Source: Butyrivibrio sp.
Lineage (GTDB): Bacteria; Bacillota; Clostridia; Lachnospirales; Lachnospiraceae
Direction: 5' to 3'
NCBI GenBank assembly: GCA_016297265.1
Contig: JAEDHB010000003.1
Span: 1-64,000 of the forward strand
DNA: 64,000 bases
Shown here: positions 24,348 to 33,069 of the stretch, one piece after another
Numbering within the stretch: the first letter of the stretch is position 1
Layout of the letters: each line of letters begins with the position of its first letter
The notes under the pieces: model-generated
Database searches by the model: none
Told to the model about the DNA's origin: nothing
The model's input: the letters and a program-made list of their open reading frames with translations, nothing else
Position numbers and translations under genes: made by a program

Positions 24348-24373
24348 GGTTCAGTTTGACAGACCAATGAACC
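24348..24373. promoter_or_regulatory. Inverted repeat before the ABC transporter genes
   Basis: GGTTCA (24348-24353) and TGAACC (24368-24373) form a six-base inverted repeat with a 14-base spacer. It lies 15 bases upstream of the ATPase start, downstream of a TATAAT-like hexamer near 24325. It is a candidate binding site for the response regulator, although OmpR-type proteins more often use direct repeats. Confidence 0.35.
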
Positions 24374-24388
24374 GGTAAGGAGATATGT

Positions 24389-25150
24389 ATGAAATCAACA
24401 CTTTTGGAAGCAAAACATCTGTGTAAAAGTTTTGCAAATGAAGGTATTCAGAATCATGTATTAAATGATCTTGACATTACAATTTACGAAGGAGATTTTA
24501 CCGTTATTATGGGGGCCTCCGGTTCAGGAAAATCAACACTACTCTACAGTCTTTCCGGAATGGATATGCCGACGGCCGGACAAGTATTGTATAAGGGTGA
24601 AGAACTTACCGGGATGAATGAAAAAAGGATGTCCGCTCTGAGAGTCAGAGAATTCGGATTTGTATTCCAGCAGGTACATCTTGTCGGAAATCTTTCCATC
24701 AAGGAAAACATTCTTATTCCTGCATATATGAACGAAGAACTGTCTGCCAGGGACGCAAAGAATAAGGCAATGGAACTTCTTGAAAAAATGAATATTACAG
24801 ATACTGCGGACAGACTTCCTTCACAGGTATCCGGTGGTGAGGCACAGCGTGGTGCAATCGCCAGAGCGGTAATTAACAATCCGGGACTTCTGTTTGCAGA
24901 TGAACCAACCGGAGCCCTTAACAGAAAAAATACACAGGATGTGCTGGATCTTTTGACAGAGCTTAACAATGATGGCCAGAGCATTCTTATGGTTACACAT
25001 GATATGAAGGCGGCCTTGAGAGCAACCCGCATAATATACCTTGAAGATGGTAAAATTTGCGGAGAACTTGAACTTCCGAAATATGAGCCGGCCCAGAAGA
25101 AGAGCCGCGAAACGCAGGTAAATGCATGGCTTACCTCAATGCAGTGGTAG
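24389..25150 (+). CDS. ABC transporter ATP-binding protein (MacB/BceA-like)
   Basis: The 253-aa ATPase has Walker A GASGSGKST (about 41-49), Q-loop FVFQQVH, signature VSGGEAQRGAIARA, Walker B LLFADEPTGAL and the H-loop VTHD. It belongs to the lipoprotein/macrolide/antimicrobial-peptide group that partners FtsX-type permeases. The permease gene follows 12 bases later and a two-component system precedes it, an order typical of peptide-antibiotic detoxification modules. The C-terminal extension QKKSRETQVNAWL is unusual but short. Confidence 0.94.
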   Translation: MKSTLLEAKHLCKSFANEGIQNHVLNDLDITIYEGDFTVIMGASGSGKSTLLYSLSGMDMPTAGQVLYKGEELTGMNEKRMSALRVREFGFVFQQVHLVGNLSIKENILIPAYMNEELSARDAKNKAMELLEKMNITDTADRLPSQVSGGEAQRGAIARAVINNPGLLFADEPTGALNRKNTQDVLDLLTELNNDGQSILMVTHDMKAALRATRIIYLEDGKICGELELPKYEPAQKKSRETQVNAWLTSMQW

Positions 25151-25162
25151 GAGGGCGGTCAA

Positions 25163-27589
25163 ATGAAACATATTACCACAGTAATTAAGGGAAATATTAA
25201 GAAAAATAAAGGCGTATACATAAGTGTTTTTGTTCTTATGCTTATTGTATCCGTGGCAATGTTTTCTGTTTTGACATATTATATTGACACACATAAGCGT
25301 GATGCGGAAGTTATGAAGGAAAATCATTTTGGCGATATTTTTGCGGCCCTTAGAAATGATGCCTCCCTCAGGATGCTGGATGTGAATCCGGATGACCTGA
25401 TAAGAAAAATAGAGAGCTGCGATGATGTAAAAGAAGTCGTACAAAGTACCACTGTTTTTGCTAATCTGTATGAATGTGCCGGTACGGAGAATACCAGAAA
25501 TATTTTTCTGATAGATGGCAATGATGAAAATATTCATTACTCGCAGTATGATGAGAACGGCAATAAGATTGATTACGAAATCAAAGAAGGCGAGATAAGC
25601 GTTCCGGTAAGTTTTGAGTCACTGTATCATTGTAAAATTGGCGATACCGTGTCCTTCGGAAAGCGCGGCAACACAAAACAGTTCAAAATCGCTTCATATC
25701 TTGAGGACCCGTTCATGGGTTCGTCCGTTATGGGAATTAAGACCTGTCTTCTCAATTCCAAGGATTTTGCAAATATCGTGGAGCAACATGACCGTGTAAT
25801 TGCAAAAATGACAGATGATGATGAAGAAAATGAAAAACTCTTCGAAGACGAGATTTTTTTCAAGGGAAGAGTACTCAATATTTTTAAGGGTGAGAATTCG
25901 AACCTTAATGCGGTGGAGTTTGAAAAAGCCATCAACAAGGTCAGCGGAATGTCAAGCTTTTGCTGGATTACACTGTCACAGGAACAGGCAGTCAAGTATA
26001 TGATGACTTTGAGCAATATTTACATTGCAATTCTAATGGTGTTTGTATTGGTTCTGCTGGTTGCAACAATGGTAGTTCTGGGACACAACATCGGAAGCAG
26101 TATCGAGCTTGATTATACGAATATAGGAATTCTTAAGGCAGTTGGAATGAGAAACAGAGCAGTGCGCGGCACCTTCATTATCGGATACCTGACTATGGTG
26201 GTTTTAGCTATGATAGTAGCCATTCCATGCTCTATTCCGCTTGTGAAATTTATCAGCAAAATAACAAGACCAACCTCCGGATTGTATCTGTCCACTGTAA
26301 TCAACCTTCCGGTAGTATTCATTGTTATGGCTGCCCTGATAGCAATTATTAGCCTGTTCATATATGTTAAGACCATAAGAGTCGGAAGAATAACTCCGCT
26401 CAAGGCAATAAACGGAGGAATCGGAAATGTGCATTTTTCAAGTTTTATGAAGCTTCCGATTTCAAAAAAATTTCTCAACCTGTCCATAGCATATCGACAG
26501 TTCGTGTCTGAGAAAAAACAGTACCTGTCCGTTATTCTTGTGACGGCGGTGCTCACCCTCTGTATGATTCTTATCAGTAATCTGTGCAGCTGGGCCAATG
26601 ATAAAAGAACATTGTTGAACATGTTCAATGTAACGGTCTATGATATGGAGGCAAGTTATAAGAGTGATGAAATACAGCATGAGGCTGAGAAAATAATTTC
26701 AAAATACACATCCTTTGAAAGCTGCAGAGTGTATCGGGAATATGTGTTATTTGATGATATGCTGACCAACGTTGTGGTGGTGGATGATACTAATCTTTTC
26801 AAGGATTTAGTAAAGGGAAGATACTGTAAATATGACAATGAAATTATGATAACCCAGTTCATTTCCGAGGAGTTCAAGCTTGATATCGGTGATGAGGTTG
26901 AAGTTGAAAAGAACGGCATCTGTGCAATGTATGTTATTTCGGGAATATATGATGGAGCCAATGACCAGGGGCTTAATTTCACGATGGGTCTGAATGCTTA
27001 CAAAAGAATTGTGGATGAGGGAAAAATAGATAAACAATTCGGCGCAGTGCAGTACAGGCTTGAGGACGCATCCGTGTATGACGATATTTTCAGGGAAATA
27101 GATGCAAAATATGAAAACGAAAAGGATTTTATGCTGTGCAATGTTTATGAGGATGACGGATTTGATACTGGTTCCATTACCGTCGCAATATCAGCATTTA
27201 CAATTCTTATATATATTATCGGGGCAGTATTCATTTTGGTTACCGTATCGATAGTATGCAGCAAGTTTATCAGAAGAGAAAAGAAGGATTACGGAATTTA
27301 TAAGGCTGTGGGTGTTCCTTCAAAAAAACTCAGATTACAGCTTGCTTTGAGATTTGCGGTGGCATCCTTTATAGGCGCAGTTATTGGTGTGATATTCAAT
27401 ATTTTGTTTAGTAAGAAAATATTTAATATTTGTTTTCAGGCGTTTGGAATATACAATTACAATGCGAAGCCGTCAATCGGCATTTATGTGATACCGGTTA
27501 TATTTATGACAGTTCTGTTTACATTATTTACTTATATTTTGTCAAGAAAAGTAAAAAAAGTTGATGTAAGATTATTGATAACCGAATAA
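25163..27589 (+). CDS. FtsX-like ABC transporter permease
   Basis: The 808-aa product has two FtsX-type units. Membrane helices lie near 18-36, 285-310, 335-360, 385-405, 455-475, 675-700, 730-750 and 775-798, and two large extracytoplasmic regions occupy about 40-280 and 480-670. Motifs such as YTNIGILKAVGMRNRAVRGT and YGIYKAVGVPSKKLRLQ in the two units are typical coupling regions. With the preceding ATPase it forms a mechanotransmission-type ABC system that works on periplasmic or membrane-bound substrates. The two-component genes upstream suggest peptide stress response; substrate unknown. Confidence 0.9.
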   Translation: MKHITTVIKGNIKKNKGVYISVFVLMLIVSVAMFSVLTYYIDTHKRDAEVMKENHFGDIFAALRNDASLRMLDVNPDDLIRKIESCDDVKEVVQSTTVFANLYECAGTENTRNIFLIDGNDENIHYSQYDENGNKIDYEIKEGEISVPVSFESLYHCKIGDTVSFGKRGNTKQFKIASYLEDPFMGSSVMGIKTCLLNSKDFANIVEQHDRVIAKMTDDDEENEKLFEDEIFFKGRVLNIFKGENSNLNAVEFEKAINKVSGMSSFCWITLSQEQAVKYMMTLSNIYIAILMVFVLVLLVATMVVLGHNIGSSIELDYTNIGILKAVGMRNRAVRGTFIIGYLTMVVLAMIVAIPCSIPLVKFISKITRPTSGLYLSTVINLPVVFIVMAALIAIISLFIYVKTIRVGRITPLKAINGGIGNVHFSSFMKLPISKKFLNLSIAYRQFVSEKKQYLSVILVTAVLTLCMILISNLCSWANDKRTLLNMFNVTVYDMEASYKSDEIQHEAEKIISKYTSFESCRVYREYVLFDDMLTNVVVVDDTNLFKDLVKGRYCKYDNEIMITQFISEEFKLDIGDEVEVEKNGICAMYVISGIYDGANDQGLNFTMGLNAYKRIVDEGKIDKQFGAVQYRLEDASVYDDIFREIDAKYENEKDFMLCNVYEDDGFDTGSITVAISAFTILIYIIGAVFILVTVSIVCSKFIRREKKDYGIYKAVGVPSKKLRLQLALRFAVASFIGAVIGVIFNILFSKKIFNICFQAFGIYNYNAKPSIGIYVIPVIFMTVLFTLFTYILSRKVKKVDVRLLITE

Positions 27590-27596
27590 AATAATA

Positions 27597-27633
27597 AACC
27601 GGGTTTGCGAAGGATTAATGCGCAAACCCGGTT
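27597..27633. terminator. Convergent terminator between ABC permease and murG
   Basis: A 13-base arm AACCGGGTTTGCG (27597-27609) pairs perfectly with CGCAAACCCGGTT (27621-27633). On the minus strand it is followed by TTATTATTTTATT, so it mainly serves murG, but the stem could also stop the plus-strand transcript. Confidence 0.8.
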
Positions 27634-27657
27634 GTTGCCGTTCCTAGGTATGTATTT

Positions 27658-28725
27658 CTATTTTGCCCTTACTTCTTCGAGAAGCGCCATAATTGTGCTT
27701 ATGGAATCGCCCTGTCCGCCTTCTTCCATAGCTTTGACATATTTATCCCTATCCTGATAGAGTGCCATAATAGTGTCATATAAAAGATTATCTGAAAGTT
27801 CTTCTTCTTCAATCATGCAGGAAAATCCCTGTTTTGTAAAGGAACGGGCGTTGAGCACCTGATCACCCCTACTGGCTTCAGCGGAAAGCGGAATCAGAAG
27901 GTTTGGTTTTTTCATTGCGAGCAGTTCGCAGATTACATTTGCACCGGCTCTTGAAATAACAATGTCGGCAGCGGCAAATAAATCCTTGAGTTCTTCCTTA
28001 ATATACTCAAACTGGCGATATCCCGTGGTATTGTCAAAGCTGGAATCAGTCTTACCCTGTCCGCAGATATGGATTATCTGGAAATCCTGAAGGAGGCGTG
28101 GAAGAATAGCTCTCACAGCCTCATTAACACGGAGGGCGCCAAGGCTTCCGCCGATAATCATAATAACCGGTTTGGAGGTGTTGAAGCCACAGAAGTTAAG
28201 GCCTGCGGCACGGTCTCCATGCTTGAGTTCCTCGCGGATTGGGGTTCCGGTTAATACACCCTTTCCGTCAGGTATCATTTTGACAGTTTCAGGGAAATTG
28301 CAGCATACCTTGCAGGCATATTTCTGCGCAAGTCTGTTGGCGAGACCCGGCGTCATATCCGATTCATGGATGAGGGTTGGTATTTTGTTTTTCCCGGCAG
28401 CTCTCACAACCGGAACCGTTACAAAACCGCCCTTGGAAAATACCACATCGGGCTTGATTTTCTTCACAAGCTTCCCGGCCTGACGCATGCCCTTAAGGAT
28501 GCGGAAGAGGTCGGTAAAATTCTTCATGGAAAGATATCTGCGAAGCTTTCCTGAGGAGATGCCGTAGTATTTTACTCCGAGTTCCTCTATAAGTGTCTTT
28601 TCAATTCCGGTGTATGAACCAATATAGTGTACTTCGTAGCCGGCTTCTTTAAGATGCGGAAGAAGTGCAATATTGGGAGTAACATGGCCGGCAGTACCGC
28701 CGCCCGTCAATATAATTTTTTTCAT
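27658..28725 (-). CDS. murG: UDP-GlcNAc:lipid I N-acetylglucosaminyltransferase MurG
   Basis: MurG adds GlcNAc to lipid I to make lipid II at the inner face of the membrane. The 355-aa GT-B product shows the N-terminal glycine-rich loop LTGGGTAGHVTPN (about 5-17), the second loop GGSLGALRVNEA and the UDP-GlcNAc-binding region SRAGANVICELLAMKKPNLL. The start at 28725 follows AGAGGCATATT; the longer 12-residue frame is unlikely. It is not in a division/cell-wall cluster here but stands alone, divergent from mtnN. Confidence 0.95.
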   Translation of the reverse strand: MKKIILTGGGTAGHVTPNIALLPHLKEAGYEVHYIGSYTGIEKTLIEELGVKYYGISSGKLRRYLSMKNFTDLFRILKGMRQAGKLVKKIKPDVVFSKGGFVTVPVVRAAGKNKIPTLIHESDMTPGLANRLAQKYACKVCCNFPETVKMIPDGKGVLTGTPIREELKHGDRAAGLNFCGFNTSKPVIMIIGGSLGALRVNEAVRAILPRLLQDFQIIHICGQGKTDSSFDNTTGYRQFEYIKEELKDLFAAADIVISRAGANVICELLAMKKPNLLIPLSAEASRGDQVLNARSFTKQGFSCMIEEEELSDNLLYDTIMALYQDRDKYVKAMEEGGQGDSISTIMALLEEVRAK

Positions 28726-28814
28726 AATATGCCTCTGTAATGTTTTTTTTAAGTATAGCACACATGATGCGAAAGTGGTATAATCAATCTAAAATATGCA
28801 GCGGAGGATGTAAA

Positions 28815-29507
28815 ATGTTAGGAATTATTGGAGCAATGGATGAGGAAATCAGCCAGATTGCGGAGCTCATGACGGATGTGGAAGAGACAACAATTGCTGA
28901 AATGACTTTCAAAAAAGGTACCATTGGCGGCAAGGAGGTTGTGGCGGTGAGAAGCGGCATCGGAAAGGTTAATGCGGCTATGTGCACACAGATTCTTGCG
29001 ACATATTTTCATGTGGACAGTGTTATTAATACCGGAGTTGCAGGCTCATTAAGGAATGAAATCAACATCGGAGATATCGTTATTTCAACTGATGCGCTGC
29101 AGCATGATATGGATGCAACGGGATTTGGCTATGAGCTCGGCGTGATTCCAAGAATGAAGGTATCGACTTTTGTTGCGGACGACAGGCTTGCAAAGCTTGC
29201 CAAGGAGGCGTGCATCGAGGCAAACCTTGGCATCGGCGTTCACTGCGGACGAGTTGTGAGCGGGGACCAGTTTATTACCGATAAAGCGACAAAGCAGCGC
29301 CTAATAGATAATTTTGACGGCTATTGCACGGAGATGGAGGGCGCGGCAATCGCACAGGCAGCATATCTTAACGGCATTCCATTCCTTGTTATTAGGGCTA
29401 TTTCCGACAAAGCTGATGACAGCGCCAATATGGATTACAGCGAATTTGAGAGACATGCCATTGATAATTCAGTTGCACTTATGAAAATACTGATTGCCAA
29501 TATTTAG
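28815..29507 (+). CDS. mtnN: 5'-methylthioadenosine/S-adenosylhomocysteine nucleosidase
   Basis: MtnN removes adenine from MTA, SAH and 5'-deoxyadenosine, recycling by-products of SAM use. The 230-aa product shows GAMDEEI (catalytic Glu about 12), NTGVAGSL, SGDQFI, the substrate-binding TEMEGAA (Glu about 174) and RAISDKAD (catalytic Asp). The ATG at 28815 follows GCGGAGG; the longer frame runs through the divergent promoter region. TATAAT at about 28780 provides a likely -10 element. Confidence 0.95.
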   Translation: MLGIIGAMDEEISQIAELMTDVEETTIAEMTFKKGTIGGKEVVAVRSGIGKVNAAMCTQILATYFHVDSVINTGVAGSLRNEINIGDIVISTDALQHDMDATGFGYELGVIPRMKVSTFVADDRLAKLAKEACIEANLGIGVHCGRVVSGDQFITDKATKQRLIDNFDGYCTEMEGAAIAQAAYLNGIPFLVIRAISDKADDSANMDYSEFERHAIDNSVALMKILIANI

Positions 29508-29600
29508 CAAATTTTGGGAGAAAAAATCGAAGAATAACGGATACTTTCAGTCCTCTTTTTGGGTATGCTTAATACAGGATATTCAAAAGGAGGATTTTTT

Positions 29601-30200
29601 ATGTATTTCTATATGCTGGCAGCGGCAGCTTTTCTTGTAGGGGTAATTTGCAACAGCATTCTTCGGAGCGGAGTTAACGAGCTGACAAGTAATGCGGAGA
29701 ATATGGAAACGGCGGATAACGGTTTTTTCAGGCAGATGAAGCTCAAGTACGAAAATACCATAAAGAACGGCAGGGAAATCAACAATATGGAAGCCTTTGC
29801 CGAAAAATTTCTGCAAAAGTACAGATTTCGCGGTTTTAAGCTTTCCAGCTTTGAAAAAGGCTCCTCTTTTGCAGCGGGAATGTGCATGATTTTCGGCATT
29901 GCCGGCGCAATGATGGATAAAAGTCATGTGGTGGAATATGTGCTTGTAGGTTTTCTTGCCATGTATGTGATAGTCGGAACGAGGAAAATGATTGATGTAC
30001 AGGGGAAAACTAAAACAGTTGTAGTTGACATTGTGGATTATTTTGAAAACAGATTTTATGCCGCAGCGAAGGAAGATGCTGTAAAGGAACCCGAGAAACC
30101 CGCAGAAAAGGTTGAAAAGAAAGCGTGCGAACCTGAGGTGAGATTTACTAAGGAAGAAAAAAAGATTATTGACGAAATTTTGCGTGAATATTTGGGTTGA
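29601..30200 (+). CDS. Membrane protein of unknown function (199 aa)
   Basis: I do not recognise this family. The product has an N-terminal hydrophobic helix (about 2-18, AAAAFLVGVICNSIL) and a charged helical stretch (about 25-85). Two further hydrophobic segments lie at about 95-110 and 117-135. The cytoplasmic tail is rich in Lys, Glu and Pro (PEKPAEKVEKKACEP) and ends with a predicted helix KKIIDEILREYLG. ATG 29601 has an AAAGGAGG site; a 14-residue longer frame does not. It lies between mtnN and pgi without overlap. The layout suggests a membrane scaffold or shape/wall-associated protein, but that is speculation. Confidence 0.7.
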   Translation: MYFYMLAAAAFLVGVICNSILRSGVNELTSNAENMETADNGFFRQMKLKYENTIKNGREINNMEAFAEKFLQKYRFRGFKLSSFEKGSSFAAGMCMIFGIAGAMMDKSHVVEYVLVGFLAMYVIVGTRKMIDVQGKTKTVVVDIVDYFENRFYAAAKEDAVKEPEKPAEKVEKKACEPEVRFTKEEKKIIDEILREYLG

Positions 30201-30264
30201 ATATTATAAACAATTCTACTATAATAAAAGGAGTTTTGAAAAATAGTGACAAAGGAGAATGGAA

Positions 30265-31620
30265 ATGAGTAAAGTAACATTTGATTATTCAAAGGCAACC
30301 GGTTTTATTTCTGAGGCTGATATTCAGAATATGAAAGAAAAGACACTTGCGGCAAGGGATGTTCTTGTAAGCAGAAGCGGAGCAGGAAATGATTTCCTTG
30401 GATGGATTGACCTTCCTGTTAATTATGACAAGGAAGAATTTGACAGAATCAAGGCTGCTGCAAAGAAAATCCAGAATGATTCCGAGGTATTCATTGTAAT
30501 CGGTATCGGCGGTTCTTATCTTGGTGCCAGAGCTGCAATTGATTTCTTAAGACATGGCTTCTATAACAATGTTGATAAGAGCATCAGAAAAACTCCTGAG
30601 ATATATTACTGTGGTAACAATATCAGCAGTACATACCTCAAGGGACTTATTGATGTAATCGGAGACAGAGATTTCTCAGTCAATATTATCTCAAAATCCG
30701 GAACAACAACTGAGCCGGCTATCGCATTCCGTGTATTTAAGGAAATGCTTGAGAAAAAATATGGTCATGATGAGGCAGTTAAGAGAATTTATGCCACAAC
30801 AGATAAAGCTAAGGGAGCATTAAAGAATCTTGCGACAGAGGAAGGATACGAGACATTTGTAGTGCCTGATGATGTCGGAGGAAGATTCTCGGTTCTTACA
30901 GCAGTAGGTCTTTTACCAATCGCAGTAAGTGGTGCCGATATCACTAAGCTTATGGAGGGCGCTGCTTCAGGAAGAACGCTTGCACTTGAGAATGATTTTG
31001 AAGACAATGATGCTCTTTTGTATGCTACAATGCGTAACATTCTCCATATGAATAAGAATAAATCAATCGAAATCGTAGCCAACTACGAGCCAAGCCTTCA
31101 TTATGTATCAGAGTGGTGGAAACAGCTTTACGGTGAGAGTGAAGGAAAGGATGGAAAGGGTATTTTCCCTACAGCATGCGACTTCACAACAGATTTGCAC
31201 TCAATGGGACAGTTCATTCAGGAAGGCTCAAGACTTATGTTCGAGACCGTTCTCAATGTTGAAAAACCAACCAATGAGCTTGTTATCGGACTTGAGGATG
31301 TTGACCTTGACGGCCTTAATTATCTTGCGGGCAAATCCATCGATTTTGTTAACAAGAGCGCAATGACAGGTGTTATCGTTGCTCATACAGATGGTGACGT
31401 TCCAAATCTTGTAGTTAACATTCCTGAGCAGAATGAATACTATCTCGGACAGTTATTCTACTTCTTCGAATTTGCGTGCGGCGTAAGCGGTTATATGCTT
31501 GGAGTTAACCCATTCAACCAGCCGGGCGTTGAAAGCTATAAGAAAAATATGTTCGCACTTCTCGGAAAACCGGGATTTGAAAAAGAACGTGAAGAGATTA
31601 TGGCAAGACTTGGGAAATAA
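30265..31620 (+). CDS. pgi: Glucose-6-phosphate isomerase
   Basis: Pgi interconverts glucose-6-phosphate and fructose-6-phosphate in glycolysis. The 451-aa product is of the shorter Firmicutes type. It contains VIGIGGSYLGARA (about 77-89), SKSGTTTEPA for phosphate binding, FSVLTAVGLLP and the C-terminal GVNPFNQPGVESYKKNMF region with the catalytic lysine. The preferred start is 30265, six bases after AAAGGAGA; ATG 30259 is too close to that site. The gene has its own leader and an intrinsic terminator. Confidence 0.96.
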   Translation: MSKVTFDYSKATGFISEADIQNMKEKTLAARDVLVSRSGAGNDFLGWIDLPVNYDKEEFDRIKAAAKKIQNDSEVFIVIGIGGSYLGARAAIDFLRHGFYNNVDKSIRKTPEIYYCGNNISSTYLKGLIDVIGDRDFSVNIISKSGTTTEPAIAFRVFKEMLEKKYGHDEAVKRIYATTDKAKGALKNLATEEGYETFVVPDDVGGRFSVLTAVGLLPIAVSGADITKLMEGAASGRTLALENDFEDNDALLYATMRNILHMNKNKSIEIVANYEPSLHYVSEWWKQLYGESEGKDGKGIFPTACDFTTDLHSMGQFIQEGSRLMFETVLNVEKPTNELVIGLEDVDLDGLNYLAGKSIDFVNKSAMTGVIVAHTDGDVPNLVVNIPEQNEYYLGQLFYFFEFACGVSGYMLGVNPFNQPGVESYKKNMFALLGKPGFEKEREEIMARLGK

Positions 31621-31631
31621 TACAAATATCG

Positions 31632-31661
31632 CCGGAGGAGCAATCCTCCGGTTTGTTTTTT
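31632..31661 (+). terminator. Intrinsic terminator after pgi
   Basis: CCGGAGGA (31632-31639) pairs with TCCTCCGG (31644-31651), loop GCAA, followed by TTTGTTTTTT. The ribosome site of the next gene begins immediately after it. Confidence 0.88.
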
Positions 31662-31674
31662 GGAGGAAAAGGCA

Positions 31675-32631
31675 ATGAAAATAGTATTTGCGGACGGAAA
31701 GACCCTGGGAAAGGACTGCGATTTGTCAGGCTTTGAGAAATTCGGGCAGCTTACCGTGTATCCGGTTACATCCCATGCAGAGCTTGCAGAGCGCGTTGAG
31801 GATGCGGACATTATTTTGACGAATAAGGTGGTAATTGATAAGGAAGTAATGGATTCCTGCAAAAACCTGAAATACATAGGAATTGCAGCAACCGGGTTCA
31901 ATAATGTTGACATAGCTTATGCAAAATCAAAGAATATCACGGTTACAAATGTAAGGGGTTATTCCACGGATATTGTCGCGCAGCACACCTTTGCCCTTCT
32001 GTTTCAGGTTATGGAGCAGATATCATATTTTGACAGTTATGTAAAAAGCGGGGATTATTCAAAGAATGATATTTTTACCCATCTTGACAGACCGTTTATG
32101 GAAATCGCCGGCAAAACCTGGGGAATTATCGGTCTTGGCGAAATCGGCCGCAGGGTTGCGGCGATTGCCTCCGCTTTTGGATGCCGCGTAATATACTATT
32201 CTACCAGCGGAAATAACAATAATTCTGACTATGAGAGAGTGGATTTTGATGCTCTTCTCAGGGAGTCGGACATTGTATCCATACATGCGCCACTCAATGA
32301 AAATACGGAAGGTCTCATGAACAGTTCGGCCTTTGATAAAATGAAAAAAACTGCTTATCTTATTAATGTGGGCAGGGGCCCGATTGTTGTGGATAAAGAT
32401 CTTGCCGAAGCGATTGACGGTGGGAAAATAGCAGGCGCAGGAATAGATGTTTTCGGTTCAGAACCGATACCTTCCGACAACCCTTTGCCGGGAATTGTGA
32501 ATAAGGAGAGAATTGTGATGACGCCGCACATTGCCTGGGCAAGTACTGAGGCAAGAAACCGTCTGGTCAATGAGATGATTTGCAATCTGGAAGCTTTCTT
32601 AGCAGGGGAAAAAAGAAATGTTGTAAATTAA
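31675..32631 (+). CDS. D-2-hydroxyacid dehydrogenase (glycerate dehydrogenase-like)
   Basis: The 318-aa product has the NAD-binding fold in the middle (GKTWGIIGLGEIGRRVA, about 145-161) and the three catalytic residues of the family. These are Arg in INVGRGPIV, Glu in FGSEPIP and His in MTPHIAWAS. Family members reduce 2-keto acids such as hydroxypyruvate or glyoxylate. Sequence resembles HprA-type glycerate dehydrogenases most, but the substrate is not certain. Start chosen by TTGGAGGAAAAGGCA upstream. The gene ends four bases inside the convergent small gene. Confidence 0.92.
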   Translation: MKIVFADGKTLGKDCDLSGFEKFGQLTVYPVTSHAELAERVEDADIILTNKVVIDKEVMDSCKNLKYIGIAATGFNNVDIAYAKSKNITVTNVRGYSTDIVAQHTFALLFQVMEQISYFDSYVKSGDYSKNDIFTHLDRPFMEIAGKTWGIIGLGEIGRRVAAIASAFGCRVIYYSTSGNNNNSDYERVDFDALLRESDIVSIHAPLNENTEGLMNSSAFDKMKKTAYLINVGRGPIVVDKDLAEAIDGGKIAGAGIDVFGSEPIPSDNPLPGIVNKERIVMTPHIAWASTEARNRLVNEMICNLEAFLAGEKRNVVN

Positions 32632-32897
32632 TCCTCTTCTATGACGTGAATTTCAAGATAATCAAAATCAATAGGCTCTATGAAACTATCCTGGGTGAAA
32701 CGTGCTTTATCATAGCGCTTGAAATCCTTGATAGTTAAGTCGAGCCATATTGGTGTGGATAAATCAAAGTTATGGCAAGCCTCCTCCAGCGCAGCAAAAA
32801 TTTTCTGTGTGCGGGACATTTTTGCATCAGCATTTTCAATTACTATATCTTTTAACATTCTTGTATCCTTGAATACCTTGAACCAAACTCTGAACAT
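32628..32897 (-). CDS. Small conserved protein of unknown function (89 aa)
   Basis: An 89-aa soluble acidic protein with no cysteine pair or membrane helix. It begins MFRVWFKVFKDTRMLKDIVI and contains STPIWLDLTIKDFKRYDKAR, ending with DFDYLEIHVIEED. The alternating beta-strand pattern suggests a compact alpha/beta fold. It is convergent with the hydroxyacid dehydrogenase gene and overlaps it by four bases. I recall similar small proteins in Lachnospiraceae genomes but can give no function. It could start at Met14 (MLKDIV), although the longer form fits the codon pattern. Confidence 0.65.
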   Translation of the reverse strand: MFRVWFKVFKDTRMLKDIVIENADAKMSRTQKIFAALEEACHNFDLSTPIWLDLTIKDFKRYDKARFTQDSFIEPIDFDYLEIHVIEED

Positions 32898-33014
32898 ATT
32901 GAGAATCCTCTCTGTAATACTTATGGAAAAAGTTTATAACATAAACTCAAATAAATCAAGAAAGCATTAGTGGGGTATTGATTTATTTATTTATGTGTGA
33001 TAAACTTCGATACA

Positions 33015-33040
33015 TATACAAGTGTCAAGACACTTGTATA
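33015..33040. promoter_or_regulatory. 26-bp palindrome upstream of the PTS EIIC gene (operator candidate)
   Basis: TATACAAGTGTC (33015-33026) and GACACTTGTATA (33029-33040) are perfect inverted arms of 12 bases around AA. It ends 29 bases before the start codon and is not followed by a T run, so a repressor site is more likely than a terminator. Confidence 0.6.
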
Positions 33041-33069
33041 TACATAAACTTTTGATGGAGATTTAGAAA

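Noticed and set aside
24389..27589. Definite BceAB bacitracin transporter
   Set aside because: The permease has eight or so helices with two large outer domains, not the ten-helix, single-domain layout of BceB, and the kinase is not an intramembrane type. Only a general MacB/FtsX call is supported.
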